DNA of 64,000 nt. Source: Siderastrea siderea. Taxonomy: Eukaryota; Cnidaria; Anthozoa; Scleractinia; Rhizangiidae. Numbering within the stretch: position 1 is the stretch's first letter; every line of letters begins with the position of its first letter. The notes beneath the pieces were generated by a model that saw only the letters and a program-made list of their open reading frames with translations, was not told where the DNA came from and did no database searches. The translations under genes and the position numbers were made by a program. This document shows positions 20,022 to 30,334 of the stretch, piece by piece. Location: assembly GCA_964030785.1 (NCBI GenBank), contig OZ034968.1, positions 31,023,186-31,087,185 of the forward strand, written 5' to 3'.

Positions 20022-21433
20022 TTATCTTCTTTTATTTGCAAGGTTTTTCCAGATCGTTAAAGACTTGTCTAGGATAGACACATCATTCATCAAATTTGTC
20101 TTTGCAGTTATGTTTAGACAAATGATCTGTTTGATGGATAACCCATCTGAAGACATAATTTGTCTTTAGTACATTTATAAATTGGGCCAATCATGACAGT
20201 AAAAGCTGACACCAGTAGATGACTGGTAAATTGAACTAACATGAAAGTTTCCAGGCTAAAAGCCTACTGGGGTCCTACCATTCTGTAGTATTCAAGATTT
20301 ATGAATAATCACCTTCAAGGCAAAACAATTTAGTAATTGATGAATTAAATAATGCACCTTGCCTATGGGGGTTGGTGGACTATCTCTGACGACGATTCCT
20401 ACATGAACCACTGCTGTACAACTGCCTCGATGCACATTTTTCACACAGTTTGTTAAAAGATACTAGTAATGCTTTATTTAAACAAGCTGGTTAAACTTCA
20501 AGACTGTTATGAAAATCAAGTTATTGAGTTGTATCATCTTGCAAGCAATATAGATAGTTATAAACATGGGTTTATCTCAACTGATTTCTTATCATACATG
20601 TAAATATATAAATACATAAGCATTGGGAAATGTTTGCAACTTAAATATTTCTATCAGTAACCAAATTCTGCACATTATGGAGAACGTAAACCAGGAAGAC
20701 CATGCACGACAAATTTTTCATGTTTCTATTTGAAATCTAGTGTTGTTGTTCAACACTCAAGACAACGGACTAAAAAAACAATTGTCTGCTTGCTGTCGAA
20801 TTTCGTGCAGAAACTAACACCACCTGCGGCCCGTGAATATGAAAAACCGCTGACTAGCATGTGAGATGATCCTGCTTTGCAAGTTGTGAGAGCATCCTTA
20901 TTTGTTTCCAGGCCTTATTTCTCCCCCCCCCCCCTGTTGCCATAACTACTGACACACAATGTGAATATGTAAATACGTAAGCAATGTGGAATATTTGCAA
21001 CATAAATTTTTACATATTTGATTGGTAACTAAATTGGAAATAAATGAGCATAATGATATTATTTAATTAGGTTGTACATTTAAGTTGCTGGAGGCTTCGT
21101 ACATTTGTTGATCAAATAGTGAATTCCACTTAAAAAATACAATCATTGTATCTTTGTTCTTACAATAGAATACTCTTGATGTTCCCATAACTGCTGAAAT
21201 ACAATGTTAGACCTCAGACATTGAATAAAACAATGCTTTTGGTTTGCCAATGGCCAAAGCACATAATCATGCTTTCTTTCTTGCAACAAATACAATTTTT
21301 TAAGTTTAAAGACTGTCCCAGAAAACATTTCAGTGAAATGATATCATAAGAAGGTTACAACAATTATAGAAAAATGAAACAAATGTTTGAAAAAGTTTAT
21401 AAGCAAATTATGATGCAAACAACCAGCTTTCAT
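20022..21433. other. Noncoding space between the convergent transposase and helicase genes
   Basis: About 1.4 kb of AT-rich sequence without a convincing coding frame. It includes a run of C's near 20922-20935 and two related blocks (TGTAAATATATAAATACATAAG near 20600, TATGTAAATACGTAAGCAATG near 20965) that suggest an internal duplication. It probably carries the 3' ends of both transcripts. Confidence 0.5.
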
Positions 21434-23152
21434 TCACTGCATTTCTTTGAGACAATCTTGGCAACTACAAACATTTTTACAATAACAACAACAAAGGTGA
21501 CCTACAATATTCAAATCAGTTTCCCTTGCATCAAGGCACTTTAGCAAGAACTTTCTTAAACACTTATCTTCTAACTTACAGTATGTCCTGATGTCCTCAC
21601 TCATTCCTGCTTTATTCTTGGCAATGTCTACATTGTTGTAGTATAATACAGCAGTAGCAGATTTCCCATCTCGGCCTGCTCTTCCTGTTTCCTGGAAGTA
21701 TTCACGAATGGTTCGTGGTGGTCCAACATGAAGAACATGTCTTATTGAGGGAATGTCCACTCCCATTCCCATTGCCACGGTAGCAAATATCACCCTGACT
21801 TTAGAGGTTGGTAAGGCCAGTTCCTTTAGAATCTGATCCTTCATTGCCCTGGTCTGGGGTGCATGAAACTGTGCAAACAACCTGTTTTCAGGTAATGACT
21901 CTGCTGTTGAAGGGTAGTACTGATCAGCACCCAAATTCCTTTCAAAATACTTAAAAGCAAATCCACACCACTTCAGAGGTAGATACAACACAGTTAGTGG
22001 ATAAGCAACTGTTTTTTCTTTGAGCTCCTCAACAATAGGCTTCAACAGTTGCACAAAAAAGTCGACGTCCTCCCCTTTGCGAAAAACCTTTTCATAGAAA
22101 ATGTTTTGCCTGTTGGGGTTAGCAATAATCTCCAAAGGTGTTTTTAAATTCAGAGATTGTTTTATGAATGTAACATCACTCCTACTGGCTGTAGCAGTTA
22201 GGGCCACCACAGGTACTGAGGGAAATGTTGCACACAACATTGCCAGTCTTGAATAGTCCTTTCTAAAATCATCTCCCCTGGAAAAAATAGAAAAATAACA
22301 ATTTAATCAAAATATCACGAACTTCATTATTAACAATTTCTGGACTATACTTGCACGTGCTCAATCATAGGGGCCTTTGATGTTATAATTTATGGTTTTC
22401 AGAAATTGGAATTTTCAAACCAAAACAAAACTTAGAATCACAACATATATATGCACAAATGACTGAAGTCCCTTTGAACGTATTTTGCTCTCTTTAAGAC
22501 AAGAAAACAAATGAACAGTAGTTACAAGCAAAGCTCATAGCAACACTATTAATCTCAACGACAAAATAAGAAAACAAATCACTAAAGTCATAATAGCAAC
22601 ATGTTTTTAAGCTTACCATTCCAATATACAGTGTGCTTCATCGACCACTACTGCTTTAACAGCGCGCTGATAGGGTGTACTTTGAAAAAGGTTCATCCCT
22701 TCCTTGCATGACAAGAAAGCCTCAGGATGCGTGAACACAAGGTCGTAGTTGGCACCTTTCAAATGTGCGACATTTGCATCGCCGATGTCGAGTTCAAAAT
22801 CGCGATCGGCCGAGTTGCGTTTTCTTTTAACATTCAATGCTGCCGCTTTCAGTGTTCCCTGTGAAACTCTTCTGATTTGGTCTTTGGTAAGAGCATTTAA
22901 AGGTGACACAACAATGACGACAGATCGAACTTGAGAAGAGCTCTGTCCGCTATCAGACGACATCTTGTCTTGAAGTAGCGCTGGAAGAAGATGAAAAATC
23001 ATCGATTTCCCGTAGCCTGTCGGTAAAACCGCTACAACATCTCGGCCACAGTAAATAGCCTCGAGGCATTTGACTTGCTTTGCCTTTAGATTGATATTTG
23101 AATAGCTGCTGCTGTTCGAAATAGCAAAATGAAGGCTGCTATAAAACATCAC
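21434..23152 (-). CDS. RecQ-family DNA helicase, two exons, intact
   Basis: Exon 1 is 23152-22617 and exon 2 is 22277-21434, joined across GT/AG sites; the total of 1380 bases gives 459 residues with no stop. Helicase motifs are complete: Walker A LPTGYGKS (motif I, near residue 45), DEAHC (motif II, near residue 172), TATAS (motif III), ATVAMGMGVD (motif V) and QETGRAGRDG (motif VI). A cysteine-rich RecQ zinc-binding-like tail (HLCCCYCKNVCSCQDC) ends the protein. No HRDC domain is visible, and it is short for a RecQ protein. Its start lies 119 bp inside the right TIR, so I assign it to the transposon, where it may unwind DNA during transposition. That role is inference. Confidence 0.88.
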
Positions 23153-23271
23153 GCGTAATGGCGATCGCGCGAGCTAATGCAACAGCCTCGCTTTGAAATT
23201 GACAAAAGAAAACACGACAAAAGTCTTGAAATTCGAGGACCCCTCCCTAACGTTTTCATTTGTCTCAGAGC

Positions 23272-23349
23272 CACGTGACCAGACCAGACCAGGGTCTCTC
23301 TTCTCTCGCTCTTGGGGGCGGGGAGAGAGAGACCCTGGGAACGAGGTTG
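23272..23349 (-). repeat. Right terminal inverted repeat (78 bp)
   Basis: Exact reverse complement of 5872-5949, beginning at CACGTG and ending GGTTG. The helicase start codon lies 119 bp away on the inner side. Confidence 0.95.
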
Positions 23350-23359
23350 GTCAACAGGA
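23350..23359. repeat. Right 10-bp target-site duplication
   Basis: GTCAACAGGA directly after the right TIR, identical to 5862-5871. Confidence 0.9.
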
Positions 23360-25590
23360 TTGTCTGGTTAAGCCTCAAGTTTAACAAGAACAGGTCTGTT
23401 GTGTTCATAGGAATATTCAAATGCCTCCTTTCAAGCCTTCTGTCTAGATGGTGAATAGCATGTTCCTAAAACTTTAAATGGTAAACAGTGAGTAATGATT
23501 TCATCAGATTCATCTTGCTACTGTAAGTCATGGTTGTCTTCAGACTCATCATCATCTTCTGACTGGTGATTAAGTACTGATTGCAGATTTGTCTGGCCTG
23601 TCCTCATGGGGACAAGATTCCACAGCACTGAGTAATTCTTGTCTTGCACTTTTATGCGACTGTGAGATGTACACATGAATTTCCCTCTTTGAATATTGGC
23701 TGCTACCTTTTTTGGATAACACCATCTAAAACCGCCATAACAATTTTGTCTAAAACTCTGACAAATTCCAGTTTCATGACAGGAAAACAGGGAATTAATA
23801 ATGTACACTTAAATACATAGTAATGTTAGCTTCTCTTTATAAAGTGTAGACGACCAATGTAGGGAAAACTGAATTTGACATTTGCAGGTTTTTCATGCAG
23901 ATTGAGTGATGTTTAATTGCAAACATTCTTTTGATTAATCTGTTCCATCTGTTTTAATCTGTGCAGTTGTTTGAGTTTTGTGCAGAAACTATTGTAAGAT
24001 GAAAACAGTGCTTTATGATTTGAAATACGTCCTCCCCCTTCTCTAATAAGCACTCCATTCTGATGTGAGGACTAAAATTAACTACTACCCCCCCCCCCAG
24101 GAGTTTAATAGAGGTTTTACGGTGTTATTTATTATTACACGGCCAAGCTTACAATTCACCATATTTCTTTTTCTTCAAGCCAAAGATGGCATACGCAGGC
24201 ATAGTGACTTATATCGTGATGTGAATACGACTGTGTTTGTGGTTTGTAAGTACATTGTACAATGCTTGTGCTTATGTTGACATCATATATGTAACCCTGA
24301 ACCATTAAATAAACTTAAGCAAAGTTAAGTGTTCTTGACTGATACTTTAAGGTATCAATATAGGTGGATTGACGATCTCTAGTTTTCGTAATTTTGCACG
24401 CACGCTTAAAGCGAAACCCCAACAACCTATACATTTTCTGAAAGCTTATTAAATTTTGAATCTCCCTATAACTTTGTGAATTTCGTAAAGAAAAACCTCT
24501 TAGAAATATTAAACAAAGAAGCCAGATTCACCACTAAGCCTAAATTTGGTTCGTTTCCCTGTGCTAATTAACAGAACAGCATAATTAACATCAGAAATGT
24601 TTCACCACATGTTCTTAAAAACGGTGTATGCAATTTCTCGTATGTGGTTTCGATTTTTCAGTATCCCCTCCTAAAGTTTGTTGACCTTAGTGTGAGCGAA
24701 TTGCTCTCGAAAAGAGGCCATAATTTAAAAACAGAGCCACCGTATTGTGTTTGAATAATCATAGAACATTTCTGCCAAATTTCAGGTGATTTGGTTAAAA
24801 AGTGCGCGTAAAGTTTGCATTTAAAATATTTGGTCCTTGTTTAAATCCAACATTTTCATATTGTGCTGTTTAACAGTACTAACTTCGCGCTTATTTCGAA
24901 ACATTCTTAGGAAACCACTGAAAGATGCCAAAGACGGGGCAAAACCTGCGATGAAAAATAGTATGTAGAATGACAGGCCAATCACAACTCCCATTTCTCG
25001 CTGAAGTTATTCTAGCCTTCAAAACAGTGCTTTCCTTAGTACAATCATAACAGCTTTGTCCCTTTGGACAAGATGATTTAAAGGCGAGACAACTAAATTG
25101 ATCAAGAGAGGGAACTGTCAAGCTGTGATACTGTTTGGAGGGTTCGACTTTCTCAGAGCCATTTAAAATCTTTGTGCCATCCTGTGTTGACTGGCGTCTT
25201 TTCAGCTTCTTTGCCGAAGGAAATGGGCAAGAATTGTGCTTATGTTTTCTTGAAGGTTTGAAAATTTTTAAAAAAGCAAACCTAACACGGATTCTAACTC
25301 AGAGACAGATGCGTGCGTCCTTTCACAATATATGAAATCTAACACCGAAATACGCATTCACGTTTCGCATGATCGAAACGCATGACAGCTTGCGGTGCAT
25401 TTTAATAAGTAATGACAGAAACTTGTCAAAAGTCAATTAAGTGGCCATTAAGTATTCAAAATACTTTTTTCCACTTTCCTCGAAAACTGAAAAAGCTGTT
25501 CTCTTCATTCCTTTTAGAAAAGATAAATCATCAGCATCTCCATTTCATTAGTTAAAAAAATATTCAGGTTTTTCGCTCAGACATTTGATG
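23360..25590. other. Unassigned region
   Basis: No recognised gene. A minus-strand frame 23808-23518 (96 codons) has a Cys/aromatic-rich start and a highly acidic end (SEDDDESEDN), and could be a terminal exon, but no splice partner was found. A run of C's is at about 24088-24098. The rest is AT-rich with scattered stops in all frames. Confidence 0.3.
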
Positions 25591-26060
25591 TGTTAGCAAG
25601 CACTTCAAAGTTGGGAAGTACATTCCTTCAATGGCATACTTTGACAAGTTGTTGTTGGCTTTGAAGAGGCACAAAAGGTATTTCCAGTTGATCACATTTC
25701 GGTATCCATCAACCTCATGAATCGTATCATTCAGCTGCGTAAGAGGTAGGCCATAATTCTGTACCTTGTGTCATCAACGGTGACTCCTAAATGAAATATG
25801 TGGTAGTTGACAAACTGTCCAAGCACTTTATCAAAGTGTTGCTTTTTTGCCTCCATGCTAGCATTGTTATCTGGCATGTTTTTCGTTGACTGACTTTAAA
25901 TGTTCTCCATGCCAAAGAACTCTAGGAATGCCTCTACCAAGTAGACTCTTCCACCAGAAGTGAAGAACTCCTCATACGCATCCAGGTTATTTTTGACAAC
26001 TGTTGGTACGTTGTAATGCATGATTCACTCTCTGAAGTACTTCAGGGTGCCAATTAACAA
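25590..26060 (-). pseudogene. Decayed second DUF6589-type gene fragment
   Basis: On the minus strand a broken translation reads GTLKYFRE, then NNLDAYEEFFTSGGRVYLVEAFLEFFGMEN, shown here only as the blocks EEFFTSGGRV and EAFLEFFGM. After stops and shifts it continues with LTQLNDTIHEVDGYRNVINW and KYLLCLFKANNN. The first part aligns with GTLRYFREKL and EALVNFFGMPNK of the intact gene at 18880-19020; the second resembles the C-terminal region of DUF6589 proteins. Several stops and shifts show that it is dead, and it belongs to a clearly different subfamily. Confidence 0.6.
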
Positions 26061-27096
26061 ACTAACAAACTAGGCCGATGCCTAACGTGAAATAGACATT
26101 AAATCAGATAGAAAATTTTTTGGTGTGTTTATATACATACCGCATATTCGTACAGTTGGCACATCAACTGCCAGTGACAGGTAAATTGCTTTTAGACCTT
26201 GTAGCTGATCCTCGTTCAGAGGGCAACTGGATTGAATTGAAGCTGATTGAATTTAATTGAATTGTGCAGTACTTGTGGATTGAGTATTTGCATGTGAGCA
26301 TTCCCCAACACTCCTTTTGACGAGCTCTTCCTGGTCTTCTGGAGTGTTCATAGCGACGTTGCTTTTTGATCCTTCGATGTCGGCTCTGTTCCTATCATTG
26401 CGAAGCAGAATTTTCCAGATTCTTTCTTTTTCCCCCTCGTAGAGAATTGGTCAATTGAAATCAAGGCAAGTATTTTTGTTGACATAAATGCCCCAACCTT
26501 TTTTGTAGTTGTGGTTAGCATTGTTTCACTGAGTGGCATTGCAACATCGCTTTGTTGCAGGGGTTCCGTTCATTTATTGTGATGTCTTTACTTTTCAAAG
26601 CGGGGCTTTTAGGTGCATAGTAGACACATGATAATAAGTACACGTATTGCTTGATAATAACATTTGATTCATACATTGTCTTAAAGTGTGGTTGATATTT
26701 CAATCTCTGTATGCTTGTTCTTTTTTGGGTAATAAGTCTCACATTCGGTGGTGGTACTATTTGTTCTCGGAATTCGTCTTGATCCTTTGTAGCATTGCAG
26801 GAGTTATGGAAGGTTGTTAAAAGGGAGGTAAAGAATTGATGGTTCCCTGGTCCCCCCACTCGTTATGAGTGGTATTAGCCTGTTCATGAATGTGGGCGTG
26901 CAAGGTTTAAGCAATATGTGCGATATTGTGATTCCATGCACGTGCACGTTCATGCAGGGGGTATCATCCAGTGACCAGCTGGACTCATTGTTGCCAGGAT
27001 ACTAAACATGTTCGGTATGGGATAAGGAATAGACATACCTACAGACAAAATTTTTTAATGAAATTGTAATAGTATAACGAGTAAGAAAAATGCAAT

Positions 27097-27681
27097 TTAA
27101 TTAAATTTAGAGTGCGTAATGTTGCCGTGGAAATGAAACACCACGGTGGTAGTATTCTTTCTTGGTCTGCGTTTTCTCGGTTGGAGGCACTCCCTTTTAT
27201 AGTGTCCCGTCCGACCGCAGTTGTAGCACTTGTCTGAAATGAAATAGTATGTCTTAGTTGTCTATTCTTTATCTCATAAGAAATCGTACGTTATACCTGT
27301 TTTTTTGCGGTCCTCGGGGCTGTATGATCGACTACGCGTCTTTTCCTCTGCTTTCCGTTTTCTGGTGCTCTCATGTTTTTCTTCTGACCCATGTTCCCTC
27401 TTGTCACGCTTTCGTCGTTCCTTGTTGTGGTCTGTTTCTTCACGTTGTCTTCTCTGTTCACGTTCGTCTTTGTGTCGGGTCTTCTCCTCGCGGTCTTCTT
27501 TTGCTCGTTGCTTTTCCTCTTCCCAACGCTTGATCTTTTTCATCATGTCGTCGGGAATCGTGGCATGATCTTCGTCCAGATTGAGAGCGGTTTCTAGGGC
27601 GTCGCGTTCTTCCTGGTTGCTGCTCAGCGAAATGGAGTCGAGTGAGTTGGAGATTCTATCAATGCCCTCAGCCATCTGCAA
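27097..27681 (-). CDS. Coiled-coil, charged protein with C-terminal CCHC zinc knuckle
   Basis: Exon 1 is 27681-27297 and exon 2 is 27233-27097, with a CAG/GTATAA donor and TTTCAG acceptor, giving 173 residues. The N-terminus contains an ISLSSNQEERDALETAL helix, then a long Glu/Arg/Lys-rich predicted coiled coil from about residue 45 to 120. The last exon adds CYNCGRTGHYKREC, a CCHC knuckle, and a basic tail. The start could also be the second Met (MAEG), which is the start shared with copy B. The combination is gag-like or RNA/DNA-binding, but no family was recognised. Confidence 0.65.
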
Positions 27682-27780
27682 GGAAAGAAAACGTTGGTAG
27701 GTTGCCTACTAACCCCAAACGAACGTGCCTCTCACCACGTTTTTATCAGGGAGAGCGTTCGTCTGTGCACATGCTTGTGC

Positions 27781-28737
27781 TTAGTCATCTTTTCTCTTCT
27801 TGTTTTTACTCTTTTTCTTCTTCTTATTGACAGGTGGTTCTTCTTCTTTGTCACTTTCTAATGCAGCCAGGTCGCGGAGCGGCCCCTTCCCTTTCTTTCT
27901 TTTCCTTGTTATTCTGTCGTCTTCACTGGCTGCTGAAGTGGACGACTCTTGAGAGTACACATCGTTTTGTACCGCCTGGCTTTCATCCTCTGAAGACGTA
28001 GTGGCTCCGGTGTTGTCATCATCCGAGTCCACTGATGCTGCAACCGCGGGTTGCCGTGGTAGAACAGGTTCAGTGGCATCGTCTAACTCCCGCAGTAAAT
28101 TCCTGCAGTGGGATCTAGACCTAGTCGGCATGTGTACAACTTCTACACACTGATTTACAAGAAAGTCTTTCATTGTTCTGATGTCTGCGTTACGCTTTAA
28201 GTCAGCGTCCGTGCCGTCACAGGTGTTCAACATGTTCGTATACCAGTCCAAGTTATGGAATATGGTCTTACTCATTTTATACTGGATTGCTGTTAGATAC
28301 ATAGCATTTCCTAGCACTTCTAATTTTTCAAAAAAGGCCTCTTTATTGCCTTCTTGATCGTCCAGAATGTATCTCATAAAAGCAGAGATATCATGGGGCT
28401 GAGGGGCAATTTGATTTCTTTTATTTAATGCGTTCATTGTGTCCGCCAGTTGCCTTAAATTGGTGCCTACTTCATTTGCGTTTAAATCATTAAGGCCACT
28501 TTCGATGACGTCGACATTTTCGCAAATGGACTCCGCCATTTCACTAACTGCAATGGATGGTCTGCCAAACCATTCACAATTGATAGGCTTGGCATCCGTC
28601 ATCACTTTACCTTCTGTGACCGGCTTGTCCACCTTACCGTATGGCCTTAGAAAGGTTTTCGGAAAGTGATTGTAATATTGGACAGCTGGTGCCCGGCTTG
28701 GTGAATTGTACTTAGCGGCTTGCATTTGGCTACTCAT
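27781..28737 (-). CDS. Unrecognised 318-residue protein with acidic and lysine-rich tail
   Basis: An uninterrupted frame. The first 200 residues look globular and mostly helical (for example LRQLADTMNALNKRN, LEVLGNAMYLTAIQYKMSK). Residues 230-290 are Ser/Asp/Glu-rich, and the end is a lysine cluster (KKKKKSKNKKRKDD) resembling a nuclear-localisation signal. It starts 27 bp after the helicase stop. The degenerate copy B retains the part from the TCDGTDADLKR-like block to the lysine tail. I do not recognise the family; a capsid, scaffold or DNA-binding role is possible but unsupported. Confidence 0.6.
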   Translation of the reverse strand: MSSQMQAAKYNSPSRAPAVQYYNHFPKTFLRPYGKVDKPVTEGKVMTDAKPINCEWFGRPSIAVSEMAESICENVDVIESGLNDLNANEVGTNLRQLADTMNALNKRNQIAPQPHDISAFMRYILDDQEGNKEAFFEKLEVLGNAMYLTAIQYKMSKTIFHNLDWYTNMLNTCDGTDADLKRNADIRTMKDFLVNQCVEVVHMPTRSRSHCRNLLRELDDATEPVLPRQPAVAASVDSDDDNTGATTSSEDESQAVQNDVYSQESSTSAASEDDRITRKRKKGKGPLRDLAALESDKEEEPPVNKKKKKSKNKKRKDD

Positions 28738-28763
28738 TCTGAAATTTAGATTTGGGACATTAA

Positions 28764-29838
28764 TTACTCTGCAAGCATTCGTACTGGGGTAAATTGCTGT
28801 GGTACGGCTTGTACCATGAAGAACAGATCATCGAGTTTTCTTATTCTAGATAATGCTACGTATGCTGCTCCTTCTGGTACTCTTGGGCAGTCTAGCCAAA
28901 GTACTATTTTCTTTAGAGTTTGCCCTTGCACTTTGCATATCGTGCTAGCATATGCAGGAACAATAGGATAAAATGTTCTTTTCACGTTGTCCTCGCTTAC
29001 TTCACTCACCAAATGAATACCAACTACTCTCTGATTTGGCAGTCTTAGAAAAACTGTTTTGTTCTGAAAGTTAATGACTTCTGCACCTTGGCCGTTAATA
29101 ACTCCGTGCTTTTTATCTCTATTTTGGGTGATCATTACACGCATAGGTTTGTACAGTGCAGAAGGAGGCAAATCATTATCGTATTGTATATCAGGATAAC
29201 GAACCTGATCTCGAAACAGTCTCTCGATAGCTACACGATTCACTGCATGTGTCGCTGACCTGGACATGGTTAACACTACGGCATCGGAATGTGACTTAAG
29301 GACATCCGAGATATGTGCATCTGTTGGCAGATCTGTGTTACACAGTACGCGATTCGCTTGGAGCTCTCGCAACAGCATTGCACTTGGTTTAAAATACCTC
29401 AGGGTATTTAAGTATTCTTGATATACAGGATCAGAGCATCTATGCTGTTCAAGGAAATTGAACACTATGCACGACTTATAAAACTCTTTGTCAGATAAAA
29501 TACCTTTAGTCTGTGTCGTTCTGCCTTCTACTGTTTCAATTGGTTGCTGTTGTTGCTGATCTCCGCATAAAAGCGCAACTGGTCTGACATGTAACTGGTT
29601 TAAGGTGTTAGCGACGTGTGAAAATATTTTCTTTGGAACCATTGATAGTTCTTCTACTACTAGCAAGTCGAATTGACCTACATTCCAATTGATCTGCGGT
29701 CGTTCACTGCTGTTTACCGGATACCTGAACATGCTATGAATGGTATCGGCTTCAAAGTTGTCCTCGATAAATACTGCGCGATAAGTACTCTGAAGAAAGC
29801 CGGTCGGTGTAGCACATGCAACCTTATACCCTAGTAAA
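28764..29838 (-). pseudogene. Pif1-like SF1 helicase, truncated at the P-loop
   Basis: The translated part begins at GYKVACATPTG, the strand that normally follows Walker A, and then has VVEELSM (motif II, with Glu in place of the usual Asp), CGDQQQQQPIE (motif III), EQHRCSD (motif IV), YASTICKVQGQTL (motif V) and AYVALSRIRKL (motif VI). Motif I and everything before it are missing because a GGAATTCC-rich satellite starts about 10 bases upstream. The frame stays open through the satellite to 30212, so a fusion product could be predicted by software but is not meaningful. The remaining 350 residues have no stop, so the break is probably recent. Confidence 0.75.
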
Positions 29839-29844
29839 AACAGA

Positions 29845-30330
29845 CCCGGAATTCCAGTCCGGACTTTCCTGGAATTCCAGGTAGATGCCGGGCGGATTCC
29901 GCCGGAATTCCGCTGGAATCCGCCGGAATTATTGCCGGCATTCCGCCGGTATTCCCCTGGAATTCCGGACATTTCCAGCCGGAATTCTGCCGGATTATTG
30001 CCGGCATTCCGCCAGGATTCAAATGGAATTCCAGCCGGAATTCCACCGGAATTATTGCCGGCATTCCGCCGGTATTCCACTGGAATTCCAGCCGGAATTC
30101 CGCCGGAATTATTGCCGGCATTCCGCTGGTATTCCACTGGAATTCCAGCCGGAATTCTGCCGGAATTATTGCCGGCATTCCACCGGAATTCCGCTGGAAT
30201 TATTGCCGGCATATCGCTGGTATTCCGGACAACTCCAGCTGGAATTCCACTGGAATTCCTGACCCAAATACTGCTGGAATTCCAGAATTAGGATAGAATT
30301 CTGGCTTGGAAAGAATTATTGTCAACATAT
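29845..30330. repeat. GGAATTCC/CCGGC tandem satellite, ~57-60 bp unit
   Basis: At least six diverged units of about 57 to 60 bp contain ATTGCCGGCATTCCG, GGTATTCCACTGG and GGAATTCCAGCCGG. Because the motif GGAATTCC is palindromic and unit length is close to a multiple of three, open frames appear on both strands (for example a repeated MPAIIPAEFRLEFQWNT); these are not genes. Units decay towards 30330. Confidence 0.9.
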
Positions 30331-30334
30331 CGCC

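Larger units (their letters stand above)
5872..23349. mobile_element. 17.5 kb DNA transposon: DUF6589 transposase + RecQ helicase (AcademH-like?)
   Basis: The ends are perfect 78-bp inverted repeats (5872-5949 and 23272-23349) that begin CAACCTCGTTCCC and are bounded by a 10-bp direct repeat. Inside are two genes only, apart from nested insertions: a spliced ZAD-like/DUF6589 gene (plus strand, from 6061) and a RecQ-family helicase (minus strand, from 23152). Each start codon lies about 110 to 120 bp inside its TIR, and the genes converge. Removing the nested DIRS copy leaves about 8.1 kb. I recall a described transposon lineage called AcademH with a transposase plus an SF2 helicase and 9 to 10-bp duplications; this element fits that description, but I cannot check it here. 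The boundaries are read directly from the sequence; the superfamily is inference. Confidence 0.88.
26840..29838 (-). mobile_element. Uncharacterised multi-copy unit: Pif1-like helicase, acidic protein, CCHC protein (copy A)
   Basis: Three minus-strand genes are packed in order: helicase (29838-28764), 318-residue protein (28737-27781) and spliced CCHC protein (27681-27097). The gaps are only 27 and 100 bp. A diverged copy of the last two genes plus the 3' flank lies at 61938-63592, including the intergenic CTCTCACC, TTTTTATCAGGG and AGCGTTCGT blocks, so the unit is dispersed. Both copies begin on their low-coordinate side at a shared TATGAGTGG, ATTAGCCTGTTCA block. I could not find TIRs or assign a superfamily. 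The high-coordinate end is cut by a satellite. Confidence 0.6.

Noticed and set aside
21143..21328. Small minus frame downstream of the RecQ stop
   Set aside because: No continuity with the helicase and no motif; likely 3' UTR.
24891..25335. Frames on both strands near 25 kb, one with a hydrophobic run
   Set aside because: No consistent frame, splice sites or family; probably noncoding.
27258..27597. Plus-strand Phe/Ser-rich frames with apparent membrane segments
   Set aside because: Reverse complement of the Glu/Arg-rich coiled-coil gene, which has splice sites and a paralogous copy.
29831..30291. Open frames on both strands with a repeated MPAIIPAEFR-type peptide
   Set aside because: They come from a palindromic tandem satellite whose unit length is close to a multiple of three; there is no domain, start context or splice support.
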